From Balamuthia mandrillaris (taxonomy: Eukaryota > Discosea > Longamoebia > Balamuthiidae): 64,000 bases of DNA. Positions within the stretch are counted from its first letter, which is position 1. Each line of letters starts with the position of its first letter. A program made the translations under genes and the position numbers. The stretch is from positions 74,786 to 138,785 of the forward strand of contig JAVKOQ010000144.1 in the NCBI GenBank assembly GCA_031835245.1. The letters run 5' to 3'. The notes beneath the pieces were generated by a model that worked only from the letters and a program-made list of their open reading frames with translations, made no database searches and was not told the origin of the DNA. This document shows, one piece after another, positions 21,746-33,329 of the stretch.

Positions 21746-24729
21746 ATGGCAACTCCCCGAGAGATGACTCGGTAATGAGGTACTTAAGTCCCTTTTGTAT
21801 GCTACGGAGCTTCTAGAAGTCAAAAGGCCGAGCCACGGCGTTTCCTCTCCGGATAAGCTGTCTCTGCTTTCGTGCTGCAAGTCCAAACAGATTTCCACTT
21901 TTAACGAGAACAGGGCCAACTGGAATGGAAAAGAGCCAGGCGTTCCGCATGTTAGCCAGCCGGCTCATGCATTCTGCGTCGGAGCCTGTATTGCCTGCTT
22001 TCCTGTTGCTACACCCGTTTCTGCAGGAGAGGTGTGACTGCGACGAGTCTTGTTCATTGCTTTCCTTATGGACTGCTCAGTATGTTTTGTTCTCTAAGAC
22101 TCTCTTGGTAATATTCCAGCTGGATGTCCATTTCATTGACTCTTTCTTGTTTGGAAAAGTTTTGTAAAACTTTGCCGACCGAAGGAAGGACCACCACGGG
22201 ACCTCACCTCTCAACAGCGCACTGAAGCCGCCATAGAAACGTGAGTTCCTCTTTATTATCTACTTCTGCGAACGAGCATTGTATAACCTCGTCAACGTCT
22301 TCTCTCTCTCGCACTCTCTCTCTCTCTCGTTGTTTCTTTTGTTCCGTTCTTGTGGTTTGTCTTTCCACTTATCATTTTCCTTTAACGGAATGCAACAAAA
22401 GTATGCTGAACTTTATGAGCGTGTGGTCCAGTACATATCCGATGGACTTTTCTCACGAACAACGAAAGAAGCTTTTGGCCACCATTTGCAATTACTGTAA
22501 AGATCACCCACTAGTCAATGAGGTGAAGCTCCGGTTCCTTAAATCCAGTTCCAGCTCTGGCGAGAAGTCCCGTTCTCAACCAAAGAAAAGCAGAAGACGC
22601 ACCACCACTTATTCCTCTCCCAGTTTCATGTTAGGTTTTCAACTCTCTTTGGTGCGTTCTTATTGTATCCACTTTTTTCTTTCTTGCTTTCTTATTTTGT
22701 CCACCCGCATTGAACAGTCCAAACCTGAAGCAATAGCAAAAGCCCTCACCGCAAAAGAGGTGGTGTACTTTAGGTGCATCAAAGACAGAGAGTGTACATT
22801 CCAGGCATGGCAAGCACAAAGCCGGAAAACGCTGGCCACCAACCTGTGCAATGCCATCGAACGCTTCAACCAAGTGAGCTACTGGGTGGTCACTCAGGTC
22901 CTCCTGAGAGAGACTCCCGAGGAGCGAGCTCAGTTCATTGTGTTGACGATAAAGGTGGCCAAGATCTGCTTCGAATTGAGCAACTTGAACACCCTCATGC
23001 AGATATTATGCGGATTGAGCAACAGCAGTGTTCGTAGGTTGAGGGAGACTTGGTCTTTGGTTCCTGAGAAACACCAAGAAGCTCTGGCAGCGTTTGATGC
23101 ATTCATGGCAGCTCGAAACAACTTCAAAAGATATCGTGAAGGGTATGCCTCTATGATTTAGTGTTCCCTTGGTTAGGTTCTATCATCATGTCTCACTTTT
23201 TTTGTATATGTACTTCTCTAGGTTCGAAGCGAAACCGCACCCAAAACTGCCGTACTTGGGTCTCATCTTACGAGACTTAACTTACATCGAGGACGGCAAC
23301 AAAATGTTCAACGAAGATGGCTCTCTGAACGAGTCACGCATGTTGATGCTTTACCAGCAGATCGCCGCTCTACGAGAGCTGCAGCAACAATGTAACTACC
23401 GTTTCGCTGGTACAAGTCCTCGCTCCAGCAAGACCAACAGCCACACGCATACTTCTGACGATGGCTCTGCTGCAGACCCACAAATGTCTCCTCCTCTTGC
23501 ATCAACCAACAATACAACCGCTACCACCAACAATGGGGTGACTGATGACGAGATGCTCCTCGAATACATTGACAATCTGTGTTATATAGACGATGAGGAG
23601 AAGCTTTATGAACTCTCCTTAAAACATTCACCCACCCAACTATCACCTTCCTCATGCCCTTCTCCCTCTCTTTCTTCTTCCTCTTCCTCGTCCGAAGACA
23701 ACGAGGAAGCACCTTATATAGAGGAAGTTGCTAGAGACAAGGAACAAGCAAACTCTCTACGAACGATTCCGTGCAAAGAAGAACCTGCAATGTCTAAACA
23801 TCTAACGCACAAACTAAAGGAGGTCGTCATCTCTGCCACTAGAAACAGAGCAAACTCCGACTTTGATTTGGATTATGGAGGCTTTTCCTCTGCTATTGGT
23901 TTGTTTTTTCGTTACAGTCTCTCTGCTATACGGACTAATCGGTGTTGGCATTTTAGATTCTCTGTCTTTGCAAGTACCGCGAAACATGTGCAACAAGAAC
24001 AAGAAGAAAAAGAAGAGGAGCAAAACAAAGAAGAGTTACAACAGCGAGGGCAGTGATAGGGAATCGACCGTGGATTCGTCACTTGGCTCACCAACGCAGC
24101 TCTCACCCAGAACAAGTTTCCTCAGAAGTACTCGCGACCCACGAGGCAAAGACGAAACCCCGCACAAGAAAAGCTCTCCTCTCGTCAAAAAGTATCATTC
24201 CGTTGAAACGCACAAGCATAGAACCAAAGAAAGCAGCACAAAAAAGCCCTCTAAAATGAGCGGCAGCAATGGAAGTATACTTGACAGCATCGCCGAAATA
24301 CCGGAAAACAGTACGCCATCAGCAGAAGTGGATCGAGCTCCTGTCTCCTTTACTTACCTTCAAAGACGATCACGACGAACACCGTCAGCTGATAGCAATC
24401 CTACGAAAGACAGTGTTACACTCTCCTCTTCGTTTTCTGCAGGTTCTTCATCAACTACTCTTTCCTCTTCTTCTCCTTCATTTTGTTTGAGGTCGCCATC
24501 ATCGTCTTCTTCTTCTTCAGCATCATCATCACTTTCTTCATCTTCTCCTTCAACATTGCTTAGAGCACAGAAGAATCAAAAGGAAGGAGAGGAGGAGGAA
24601 CAAGAAGAAGAAATGGCGAAGGAGTCGCCAAGGGAGTGCAGAAATGTAGCCTTTCTGCTCTCTCAAACACAACACGTGAGAGCGCTTTCGTTGGAAAAGG
24701 AGCAGCCATCCTTTGAAGATATGTTTTGA
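21746..24729 (+). CDS. Ras guanine-nucleotide exchange factor (RasGEF_N + CDC25 domain)
   Basis: Exons: 21746 to about 21775, 21882-22031, 22160-22240, 22402-22651, 22718 to about 23142, 23222 to about 23899, and 23957-24729, about 790 residues. The RasGEF N-terminal helical module is rebuilt by phase across small exons (FRMLASRLMHSASEPVLPAF, then MSVWSSTYPMDFS). The CDC25 catalytic domain follows: AIAKALTAKEVVYFRCIKDR, CNAIERFNQVSYWVVTQVL, KVAKICFELSNLNTLMQILC and LPYLGLILRDLTYIEDGNK. The C-terminus of about 400 residues is Ser-, Lys- and Glu-rich and likely disordered. It would activate a Ras-family GTPase at membranes by GDP/GTP exchange. The start is the first ATG of the rebuilt transcript; ATG 21925 is the conservative alternative. 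Confidence 0.8.
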
Positions 24730-25048
24730 GGATTCTTTTCTCCTCTTCTTTATTTTTGTCAGTTTTGTTGAAAGCCTTCTCATGCCTATAATCTATGTAT
24801 GATAACGCGTTAAAAAGTTGTTTTAAAGTTTGCTGAAGAGAACATCTACCCTTCTCTTTCTCTTCTTCCTCCAGTTTCCCATCCCTTGCTGCTAAATTAA
24901 TTGAAGCGGCATTCGTTTCACTGCATTCAGGTGAACAAACAGATATATTACGTCCCTTCTGCAACCCAGGACCGTCGCCGTTCTTGTTGGTTATTTTTTT
25001 CTTAACATCGAACAGGAAAGAGAGGGCTCACAAAAGAGTAACAAAGTA
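24730..25048. other. short intergenic
   Basis: 3' end of the RasGEF gene and leader of the lipase gene. No gene or repeat seen. Confidence 0.6.
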
Positions 25049-26593
25049 ATGTTTAGCAAGCGTGCCGCTCAAGAACGTGCTTCTTCGCAATTCGACGACT
25101 CCTCTCCGTCGGCTTCTCCTTCGGCTGCCGCTACTGTAAGAGGCGTGCGTTCGGTCCAGTTTGACGGAGGGGTTGACTTTGAGGAAGCAGACGAAGCCAA
25201 CAGCAAGTCGCCGGAGGTCGACCAAAAGAAACGGAGAACCTTGAGAACTACCAGGGCTGCTTTTATCGACAACCTAGAGAGCTCCTCCGACTCTGAAGAT
25301 GACACGACCGTCACTGAAAGCGAGACGTACGGCGGCTCCGACCATGAGGAAGAACTTCAAGAGAGCCCTTTTGACGAGGCGGACGACTTAGACATACAAG
25401 AAGCCCTTACAATGGAGGTTTGCTTTTTAACATCATTTCCCTTTCTTCTCTCCTTCCTCCTAGTTGTTCTGGAGAGGAAAGAATGCAGCTTTTGAGGACT
25501 AACTCTTGATCTCGTTACGACGTGATGGGAGCAGTTGCGACAGGTGATAGGCCTCAGAAAGAAAAGAGGTAATGTCGCCGTGTTGGCCGATATTGCCGAA
25601 GGTCGTCTCTCTTTTGCCGGTCTTCGCCTCCGCGTACGTTTTTGTTGTTGCTGGCTTCCGTCTCTCTCGCGCGCGCTCTCTCTCTCCTTTTCTTCTTTCT
25701 CTATTGATCGTCTTGTGTTTTTTAAACAAAGGGAGGAGGACCGTTAGCAAGCCCAGCCACAACCACCACAAAGGAGCCAACCACCAGCCGTCTCTTGTTC
25801 GAAAGAAGAGAGGCTTTCCTCTTCACGATAGTGATGAAGACGTCCCGCTCCTCCACCAAAGTGTTGGAAGTTGGCAGCAGCACCCAAGACGAAGCCCGTG
25901 ATTGGTGCGCCTTCCTCAACCGAGTTTCGTTCTCCTGGGAGAGCGACGGTAATGATCAGGCGGCGGAGGAGGAAAAAGACGGAATGCAAGGCTTCCTTTG
26001 GATCAAAGCGCCAAAGGAAACATGGAACAGATACTACGCCAAGATAGATAGCACCCACTTTGAATGGTTTAGCTGCGCGGATGTCGTACGTACCCTTTTC
26101 TTGCTGTCCTCTCTCTGTGTGTGGTCTGATGTTGCGTTGCGTCGCTTCACAACAGACAAGCTATGCGGTCAAGCATCTATCGGCCTACATAGAGAAGCAA
26201 AAAGAGAGCAACAACACGAGCAACAAGAGCAGCGGCAGCTTGAGGCAATTGTGGAGCAAAGATGACTTTGGGAGGGCTGTTCATCGCTCCGTCCAACTCA
26301 GCAAAGTCACCAAATGCAATACCTGCCTTACCGTTCGATACACTGGCATAGGAAGCGCTGGTGCAACAAACTCCGCCTCGCGACGCTTTCAGTTCTTGAT
26401 GGTTGAGGGAGAGGCCCGTCGATGGCTGCATCTTCTCCACCTTCTCAGGGTGTCAGGCAGAGAGGCTCTCAACAAGTCGGCGGGTCCTTGGGCTACTCCC
26501 CTGCTGACGATGGATCGTTACATTCGGCACAAGTCAAGCCCACTTTACAGTATGTCTCCTATCATCGTTTTGTTAGTTACTAAAAGCTTCTAA

Positions 26594-26632
<39 letters not shown>

Positions 26633-28373
26633 CTCTGTTCATTCTTGCAATACCTGGAGACTCGTTGGCAGGGAATCGAATGGCCTCCGAGGATACTCGC
26701 TTCTGCAACCAGATAAGAGAGGTGCTGGAAAAGCTGCAAGACAAAGCCATGCACGACTACAAAACCGCAGCGACAGCAGCGGGGGTCGGTGATGGGCATT
26801 ACCGCATCATAAGCCTTGACGGCGGCGGCGTGAAAGGCATTTTGGAGGCCGTCATCCTGCAACGACTCGAGAAAATCTATCCTGACTTGCTGCATCGCAC
26901 AAACATGTTCGCGGGGGTGTCGATCGGCTCCATAGTGTCCAGTCTATTGGCCTACGGCTATACGCCCACCACTCTCGTCGAGATCATGAAAGTGTGCGGT
27001 AGTCCCATGCTCGTTCGTTCCAAAGCCAAGACCTTGAACGGCCTTCCCATTCAGGCAGCAAAGTTTGGAGATCACAGGCAGCGTTTGCTAGGCCAGGAGA
27101 TGTTGAAAGGAGCCACGCTGAAGGAAGTGCTGCCAAAGCATCTGCTGGTCACTAACTTCCTGTTGGATAACGAGTTAGCTGATAAGAACGAGAGGAGTTG
27201 GGAATCTCAGGTTTGTTGTTTTCCTCTCTTCTGTCTTTCACCCTTCTTGCCTTTCTGCTCATCTGTTGCTCTAACTTTCTGGTGATGCATCGTACATAGA
27301 TATTCCATAACGTCCCACAGAAGCCACGTGGAAAGAGTGCTGACGGCTCCTTTTCCCTATCCAAGGAAAAAGAAGAAACGGAGATAGACGAGGATGCCAT
27401 CCAAAGCGCAGGTCTCAACTACTTTCCAAAGACATTGCTGGATACACCAATATGGGATTGTGTGATGGGCTCTGCAGCAGCTCCCACCTATTTCCCAAGT
27501 TACAAAGGCTGCGTGGATGGTGGTGTCATGTGTAATGACCCTTCCTTAACCGCCGCCACCGTAGTCATGAGCGATAGCAACCTCCATCCTGTCGACAAGA
27601 GCAAAATCCACATCCTCTCTTTGGGCACCGGTTTGTCTCTCCTCTCTTCTTACTTTCCTTGTTTGCTTTTTCTTCGAGTTGAAACCGTCATCTAACTGTT
27701 TTTTAAAAAACAAATTGAAGGTCGATTGCCACAGTACATAGACGGAGCACATCACGATTGGGGATTGTTAAAATGGGGTCCGTACCTTAGCACGGTGCTG
27801 CTAGAAGCCACCAACCAGCATGTCAGGCAGTTGATCAGCTATTTGTTGGGGGACAATTACGTGCGGTGCAACCCGGTGTTCAGCAAGCCCTTTGCTATGG
27901 ACGATGCCTCCATCATCCCGGAGCTCATCCAAATTGCGGAGCAGTATGACCTCTCTGATGTTTGCGCGTGGATCGAGGAGCATTGGTACTCTGAAGAGGA
28001 AAAGAAGGAGCGCAAGAAGAAAAAGAAAAAGATGCAGAAGTTAAAGGACATGAAGATGGAGGGGCAGAAGAAAAAGAAGAAGAAGAAGAAAAAGCATAAG
28101 CATAAGCAAAAGGTGGGTAAAGGCGAAGAGAAGAAGGAAGAGGAAGAGAAGAAGGAAGAGGAAGAGAAGAAGGAAGATGTGGAAGAGGAAGAAGAGGAAG
28201 AGAAAGAAGTACCGAAACAAGAGGAACATTTCAGGAAAAGACGGCAGCTCTTGCAGACAAGAGTTCAGAAAATCAAGAAGAATGAGGAGGATCTAGACAA
28301 GGAGGGAGAAATGAAAGGAGCTGTTGGCAACACGACGTGGTTCGGCACCACTGGTACTTTTATTGTTGGGTGA
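25049..28373 (+). CDS. PH-PH-patatin phospholipase with Lys/Glu tail
   Basis: About eight exons, roughly 800 residues. The N-terminus is disordered and acidic. It is followed by one PH-like segment ending VGSSTQDEARDWCAFLNRV (25.8-25.9 kb) and a second PH-like region from GFLWIKAPKETWNRYYAKID to FQFLMVEGEARRWLHLLHLL (26.0-26.5 kb). The catalytic patatin domain is clear: oxyanion loop DGGGVKGI, nucleophile elbow GVSIGS, and the DGG of the Ser-Asp dyad in GCVDGGVMCNDP. The C-terminus is a run of KKKKK and EEEKKE (28.0-28.2 kb). Patatins hydrolyse the acyl chains of phospholipids; the PH modules suggest phosphoinositide-directed membrane targeting (inferred). The catalytic dyad is complete, so it should be active. 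The start is the first ATG of an open first exon. Confidence 0.82.
26602..26631. repeat. (TC)n
   Basis: Dinucleotide tract in the intron just before the patatin catalytic exon. Confidence 0.8.
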
Positions 28374-28485
28374 TTCGTATTAGCCTCCAAACAAACAAAC
28401 GACAACCCTTTTGGAATGTGAGTTATGTTTTTTTTGAAGTCTGCAAACAAAAAGTTTGGGTTTGCAATGAAATGAGGGAGGAAGC

Positions 28486-29672
28486 TTATTGTTTCTTGTC
28501 CTTGGGCTTCACGTTCCAGTAATACAGGATTTGGGCCAGGATAATACCGTTCAGCAGAGCGGCTGTGGCGTAGCTCGCCAAGACTATTGTTGACAAAAAG
28601 TGAATGAGTGGGAGTTATATGAGGAGAGAAGAAAGTGAAGAAAGAATGTACCGAGAGGATCAGCGGTTTCAGTGACGGTGGTGAAGACTCTGGCCAATGA
28701 TCCTCCGAAGTTGAGGAAAAAGGTGACAAACGAAAGTTGTCCCGTTGAACCGTTCTGTAGTTTTAAATAAAACAAAGAGAGCGGAACTGAGCAAGACAAA
28801 AAAAACGAGAAGAGGAGAGGAAGAAAAAACCTTGTAATTGGCGAGGACTTGGGGGATGCGGCTGGATATCACCAACGGTGTAACAGACAACTAAAAAGAG
28901 GGGCGCGTTTGTTATTGTTTCTCACCATAAATAAGAAGAAAGAAGAAAGAAGAAGAAAGAAGAAAAAAAGGGAGCAACTAGTCATGAGAACCAACCTGCA
29001 AAAACTGAAGAGTATTGGGTGGCAAAGCACCGGACAGGCAATAATAAAGGCCTGCAGCGTAGAGAAAAGTGGCAGCAACGCCATTCGTGCTAATGCCGCC
29101 CAAAGAGAACATCATGATCTGGTACAGAATAAACAGGTCTGCATGAAAGAACGAGTGATTACAAGTTAGATCACACATGCACGCAGCCGCATCGCGAAGC
29201 TTTCAAATGGTGGTTTGGAGGCCTATTTTTACCGAACAAGATCACAAAGCAAGACCTACATGGGGAGCAAAGATGGGACGAGGAAACAAAAAAAAAGTTT
29301 AGTGGCTAGAAAAGAAGGGACTTGAATTCAACCAAATAGCAAAGACGCACTCTCCATAGGTCAAGAAAGAGTAGCCGTTGTTGAAGCTGTAGATCGTAGC
29401 GCAAGTAGCTCTAATGTGATGCGTATTGGAAAAAGAAAAATGAGAAGGTGAGTGATCGGTAAAATCTTCCCTTCTCTCTCTCTCCCCCCGGCAAGAAAGA
29501 TTATGAAAGGCGCAAACCCCAAGAGCTCCAGCACGATAGCGGAGGCGGCGATGCCTTCAGCCGATTTGGCCTGTTGGATCTTGAGGATCTGGGGAAGCTT
29601 GTAGACCAAGGATCCCGCCAAAATGCCATAGCTCAGCGCTTTGCTCAACAGTTGGGCGTGGGTGGGCTCCAT
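28486..29672 (-). CDS. MPDU1: PQ-loop protein, MPDU1-like
   Basis: About six exons give roughly 230 residues with several membrane spans. The first PQ-loop is [20 protein letters not shown] followed by [19 protein letters not shown]. Next come [15 protein letters not shown] and [14 protein letters not shown]. The second PQ-loop is [13 protein letters not shown] followed by [20 protein letters not shown]. It ends in a Lys-rich tail (NVKPKDKKQ), a possible ER-retrieval-type basic end. MPDU1/Lec35 in the ER is needed for use of mannose- and glucose-phosphate-dolichol donors. The TYGE and two-PQ layout point to MPDU1 rather than cystinosin. It is divergent from syntaxin-5, with 332 bp between starts. 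Confidence 0.82.
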
Positions 29673-30004
29673 TTCTCTTTCTTTCTCTTTATTTTTTCTT
29701 GTTCCCTCCGCTCGAGCTCGTCACGAGAGAGCCCAACAAAAATTCGCGACGACATGGAATGTGAACTCAAAGGAGCAGCCAACGAAGTCAGATGGAGGAC
29801 ATTTGACTTCGTTTGTGACGTGGCACCCCTTTGTTTTGGGCAATGTCGACAACAAATAGAAAGGCGTAAGGACCAACAAAAAAAAAGAGGTTTCGTTGTT
29901 GTTGTTGTCGGCTGACAGATCAGAGGAAGGGAAGAGAAGAAGCCATAACCCAAAAAAAAATTTAGAATAGCAGGAGAGGGAGGGGCGAAAAAAAACATAG
30001 TAAG
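29673..30004. promoter_or_regulatory. shared divergent promoter, MPDU1-like / syntaxin-5
   Basis: The 332-bp gap between two divergent ATGs. It contains no other gene and no clear TATA box was seen. Confidence 0.5.
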
Positions 30005-31409
30005 ATGTCATTCAAGGATAGAACGTTGGAGTTTGTTCAGGTGGTGGAAACGCTCGGGCGGAAGAGGCAAGGGCCTGGCCCTGGCACGGCCGTCACCAGC
30101 CATGTCAGGCTGCCGCTCCTCAACAAGCCCTCCTCGGCTGAGGCCGTCTCCTCCGTCCCCAAGTCTCAGTTTACCATGGTGGCTGGACAGATTGGCAGGC
30201 AGATACACGAAACTTCCAACAAGCTTTCCAAGCTCACTAAGCGTAACTTAACCTTCTCTCAACTCTTCTTCCCTTTTCTTCACTTTCTTCCCTCTTCTCT
30301 ACCCTTGTTCTCCCATCTATTTCTTCTTTTTCTGCTTTCACTTCTTTCACCAATCTCTCTCTATCTCTTGGGGCCTTTTTTTTTTTTTTTGCTGAGACCT
30401 TTCTTTCTCGTGTTCATCATGTTCAGTGGCAAGAAACACATCTTTGTTTGATGACAAGTCGGTGGAAATACAGCAACTGACCTGCGTGATCAAGCAAGAC
30501 ATCACCACCCTAAACCAACAGATAGACGCCCTGCAAAACTTTGTCCGCTCCCAAAAGACGCTGCGGAAAAACAAACAAACCGAAAACCACACCACCAACA
30601 TCGTTTCCTCTCTAAAGTCCAAACTCGCCAGCACCACCAAACAGTTTCAAAGCGTGTTGGAAACCAGAACAAAGAACCTCAAAGTGCAACAAGAAAAACG
30701 ACAACAGTTTGAGGGCTTCAATAAGGGAGGCTCTTCACTGTTTGCCTTGTCTCCTACACGACCTCATTCTGGTTCTTATATTCTCTCCTTTCTCTTTTGC
30801 TTTGTATCTTTCTCTTTTCGTTTCCCTTCTTTCTTGCTTTGCTTTCTTTTTTCCATTTTCTGTCTTTTGTGTTGGTTATTAATGTATCAAAACCACAGTA
30901 GGAGGAGAGTCATTCCAGCACCGCCCCCTGCTATTTGGTGGCGCAGATGAGAGGTAAGCCAGACTTGTAACGCGCATGATGCTTGTTAAAAGAGAGGCCC
31001 TTGCTAACAACAGTTCGGCCAAAGTAGCAGGGAAGAAGGACGGGAGGATGTGGCCATTTCTATACCTACCGGAGGAGCAATTGTACCTCATCAGCAACAA
31101 CAACAACAGTCACTGCTAGCATCACAGGATAGCTACCTGGCAAGCCGGGCGGAGGCCGTGGAGAGCATCGAACAGACAATTGTGGAGCTGCAGGGCATAT
31201 TCGTGCAGCTGGCCAACATCGTGGCGGAGCAAGGAGAGATGATGCAGAGAATAGACGCCAACATAGACCACACCCTCGTCAACGTGAACAGCGCGCAGGA
31301 TGAGCTGCTCAAGTATCTGCGGAGCATTTCTGGCAACCGAGCCCTCATCGTCAAGATGTTCCTCGTTCTGGTTGTATTTATTATCCTCTTTGTGGCCTTT
31401 TTTGCTTAG
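30005..31409 (+). CDS. STX5: syntaxin-5 family Qa-SNARE
   Basis: Four exons: 30005 to about 30240, 30428 to about 30775, about 30899-30954, and about 31028-31409, roughly 335 residues. The start MSFKDRTLEFVQVVETLGRK matches the Sed5/syntaxin-5 N-terminal peptide that binds Sly1. Next comes the Habc helical region (IQQLTCVIKQDITTLNQQID). The SNARE motif is centred on VQLANIVAEQGEMMQRID, with a Gln at the zero layer, and a C-terminal tail anchor follows (MFLVLVVFIILFVAFFA). It acts in ER-Golgi and intra-Golgi fusion. The last acceptor (CCAAAG|TAGC) was picked for phase. A poly-Gln stretch precedes the SNARE motif. Confidence 0.9.
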
Positions 31410-31933
31410 CGATCCAACAGAGTTCTTCTCTTTCCCTCTCCTCCCCCACCTTCGCGGTGCAGCAAATCAAACATTTCTTCTCTGTTGTTCGTTTTTCCCA
31501 GATCAATGACATCACCAGATCATCCAGATAGGCAACCCTCAAGCAACCTACCAAAAATAAGGCGTAATGTCCACATAAAATATATGTGCTTTTGGTTTGT
31601 GGTTCCAAAAAAATTGCACGGCAAAATAAAACAGGAGGGGGGGGTTTTTTTTTGGTTTGCTCTCCAGTTTCCTTCTTCCTTTTCAAAAGGTTTTGTTTTT
31701 GTGTTACCCCCAGGGTCCTGCTGCTGAACCTTCACCAGAAGGCCTTCGTCGTTGAAAAAAAAAAAAAGTAACGCCCTTGCGTAGTAGCAACAGAAATACA
31801 CAAAGGTAACCTCTCCTCCCTTCCTCTAGGGAAACAACTACAGAAAAACAACGAAAGAGAGCTCTCTCTTCTTACTCCCTCCCCCCCTGCTTTTTTTTTT
31901 CTTGTGTTTAATATCTACTTTGTTGGAGGGCAG
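31410..31933. other. intergenic
   Basis: 3' end of syntaxin-5 and leader of the ankyrin gene. G/T runs at 31636-31656 and A-run at 31754-31767. No gene. Confidence 0.6.
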
Positions 31934-32600
31934 ATGGCAGATGAAAGAGCTGAGAATCAACGACTCTTCATAGAGTTCTCCAAACGAGGACAAATCGACA
32001 ACATGGAGATGATGCTCGGCGAGGACGGCGTTTCCGTCAACGGAAAGGACAGCTTGGGCTGCACAGCCCTCCACTGGGCCGCCAGCGCCGGTCATGTGGA
32101 AGCCATCAAGTGGTTGCTCGCCAACAAGGCCAACCCCAACGCTCAAAACAACCAAGGAGAAACCCCCTTGCACAAGGCCGCGTGGCGTAACTTTGTGGAG
32201 GCTTGTACCTTCCTTGTCAAAGGAGGAGCAGAGCGACGCCTCTTGAATAAGGACGAGCGAGCGGCTTACTCCTATGCCCGCTCCGACGAGTGCAGACGTG
32301 TCTGTGCCCCCGAACAATCTGCAGGTAAGTTTATTTTATTTTATTTGTTTAAAAAGCGTTGTCTTACTCGTCACTCGTTCTTTCTTTTTCTTTTCCTCTT
32401 TCTTTTATCTTTATTCTTTTTCCATTTTGCTTTTCATGCATTCTTTGTTTCTCCAATTCCTCATTGTTGCTTCTTATCTCCAATAAGGTGCCACCACAAA
32501 CGCTTTGCAAAGAGCTTTGGAAGAGGCAGCAACAATGGAGGGCGGAGATGATGCTGACTCTGGGGACGACGAGAAGGAGCGTGAGAAATGGGACGACTAG
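31934..32600 (+). CDS. small ankyrin-repeat protein
   Basis: Two exons (31934 to about 32323, and about 32488-32600) give about 165 residues starting MADERAENQRLFIEFSKRG. Ankyrin repeats are visible at DSLGCTALHWAASAGHVEAI and NQGETPLHKAAWRNFVEACT, with degenerate flanking repeats. The C-terminus is acidic (DDADSGDDEKEREKWDD). This layout is found in small adaptor proteins such as myotrophin-type and proteasome-chaperone ankyrins, but no partner can be assigned. The exons join in phase at GCAG|GTAAG and CAATAAG|GTGCC. Confidence 0.75.
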
Positions 32601-33329
32601 TCACGTGCGTTTCTTCTCATCAGAAAATGCACTGGAGTAGTAATTGTGATGGTAGTAAGTTGAGGCGGAAGAGAAACACACACAATAGCGACAGCATGCA
32701 CTGAACGCTATGTTCATTTCTCTCTTGTTATTGTTTTTAGGACTCATTTTATTTCTAGAAGGATAAGTAAACTTGGCTAAGTGTACGATTAGCAACCAAA
32801 CCCCAACCCAGCTCCTCTTTCCACGTTTCACCACCCTCTCTTTTGGTGGCCACCACTTTTTTCGCTCTTTAGCCAAGTGTGGTAACCTGAGGGGTGAATG
32901 TTACTAGTTGTGTAATTTAAGCCAAATCCAAAAGGCAACAATTGCTGATTGGTCAACCGTGTATTGGCTGACGTGCCAACCCCAACCAAAATTTGTCCAC
33001 AAGTTTGAGGGGGCTGCACCTCCCTCCCTCCCTTTGTAATTTTTGTTATTTTTTCCCAATAACGAAACAAGGGAAGAGAGGCAAAAGGGGGGGAAATTGC
33101 TTGTGCTCGGGGGCTGTGACATAAAACAACCTGTAGTCTGCTTCGCCAAACTCTTTTTTTTCTCTTTTTTTTTTTTGGTTTCTTTGTTCCCTTTTTCTTT
33201 TGAGAGCTGGATTGTCGGCGGGTCTTTTTTTTTTTCGATTTTTCTTGTGCAGTTTTGGATTATCGAAGAGTAGCGGTTCCCCGCAACAAGTATTTTTTTT
33301 CTTAAAAAAATAACAGTGATCTACTCAAA
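32601..33329. other. intergenic, myosin promoter region
   Basis: About 730 bp with several ATTGG/CCAAT motifs (32,940-32,970) and T-runs near 33,160-33,240. No gene recognised. Confidence 0.5.
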
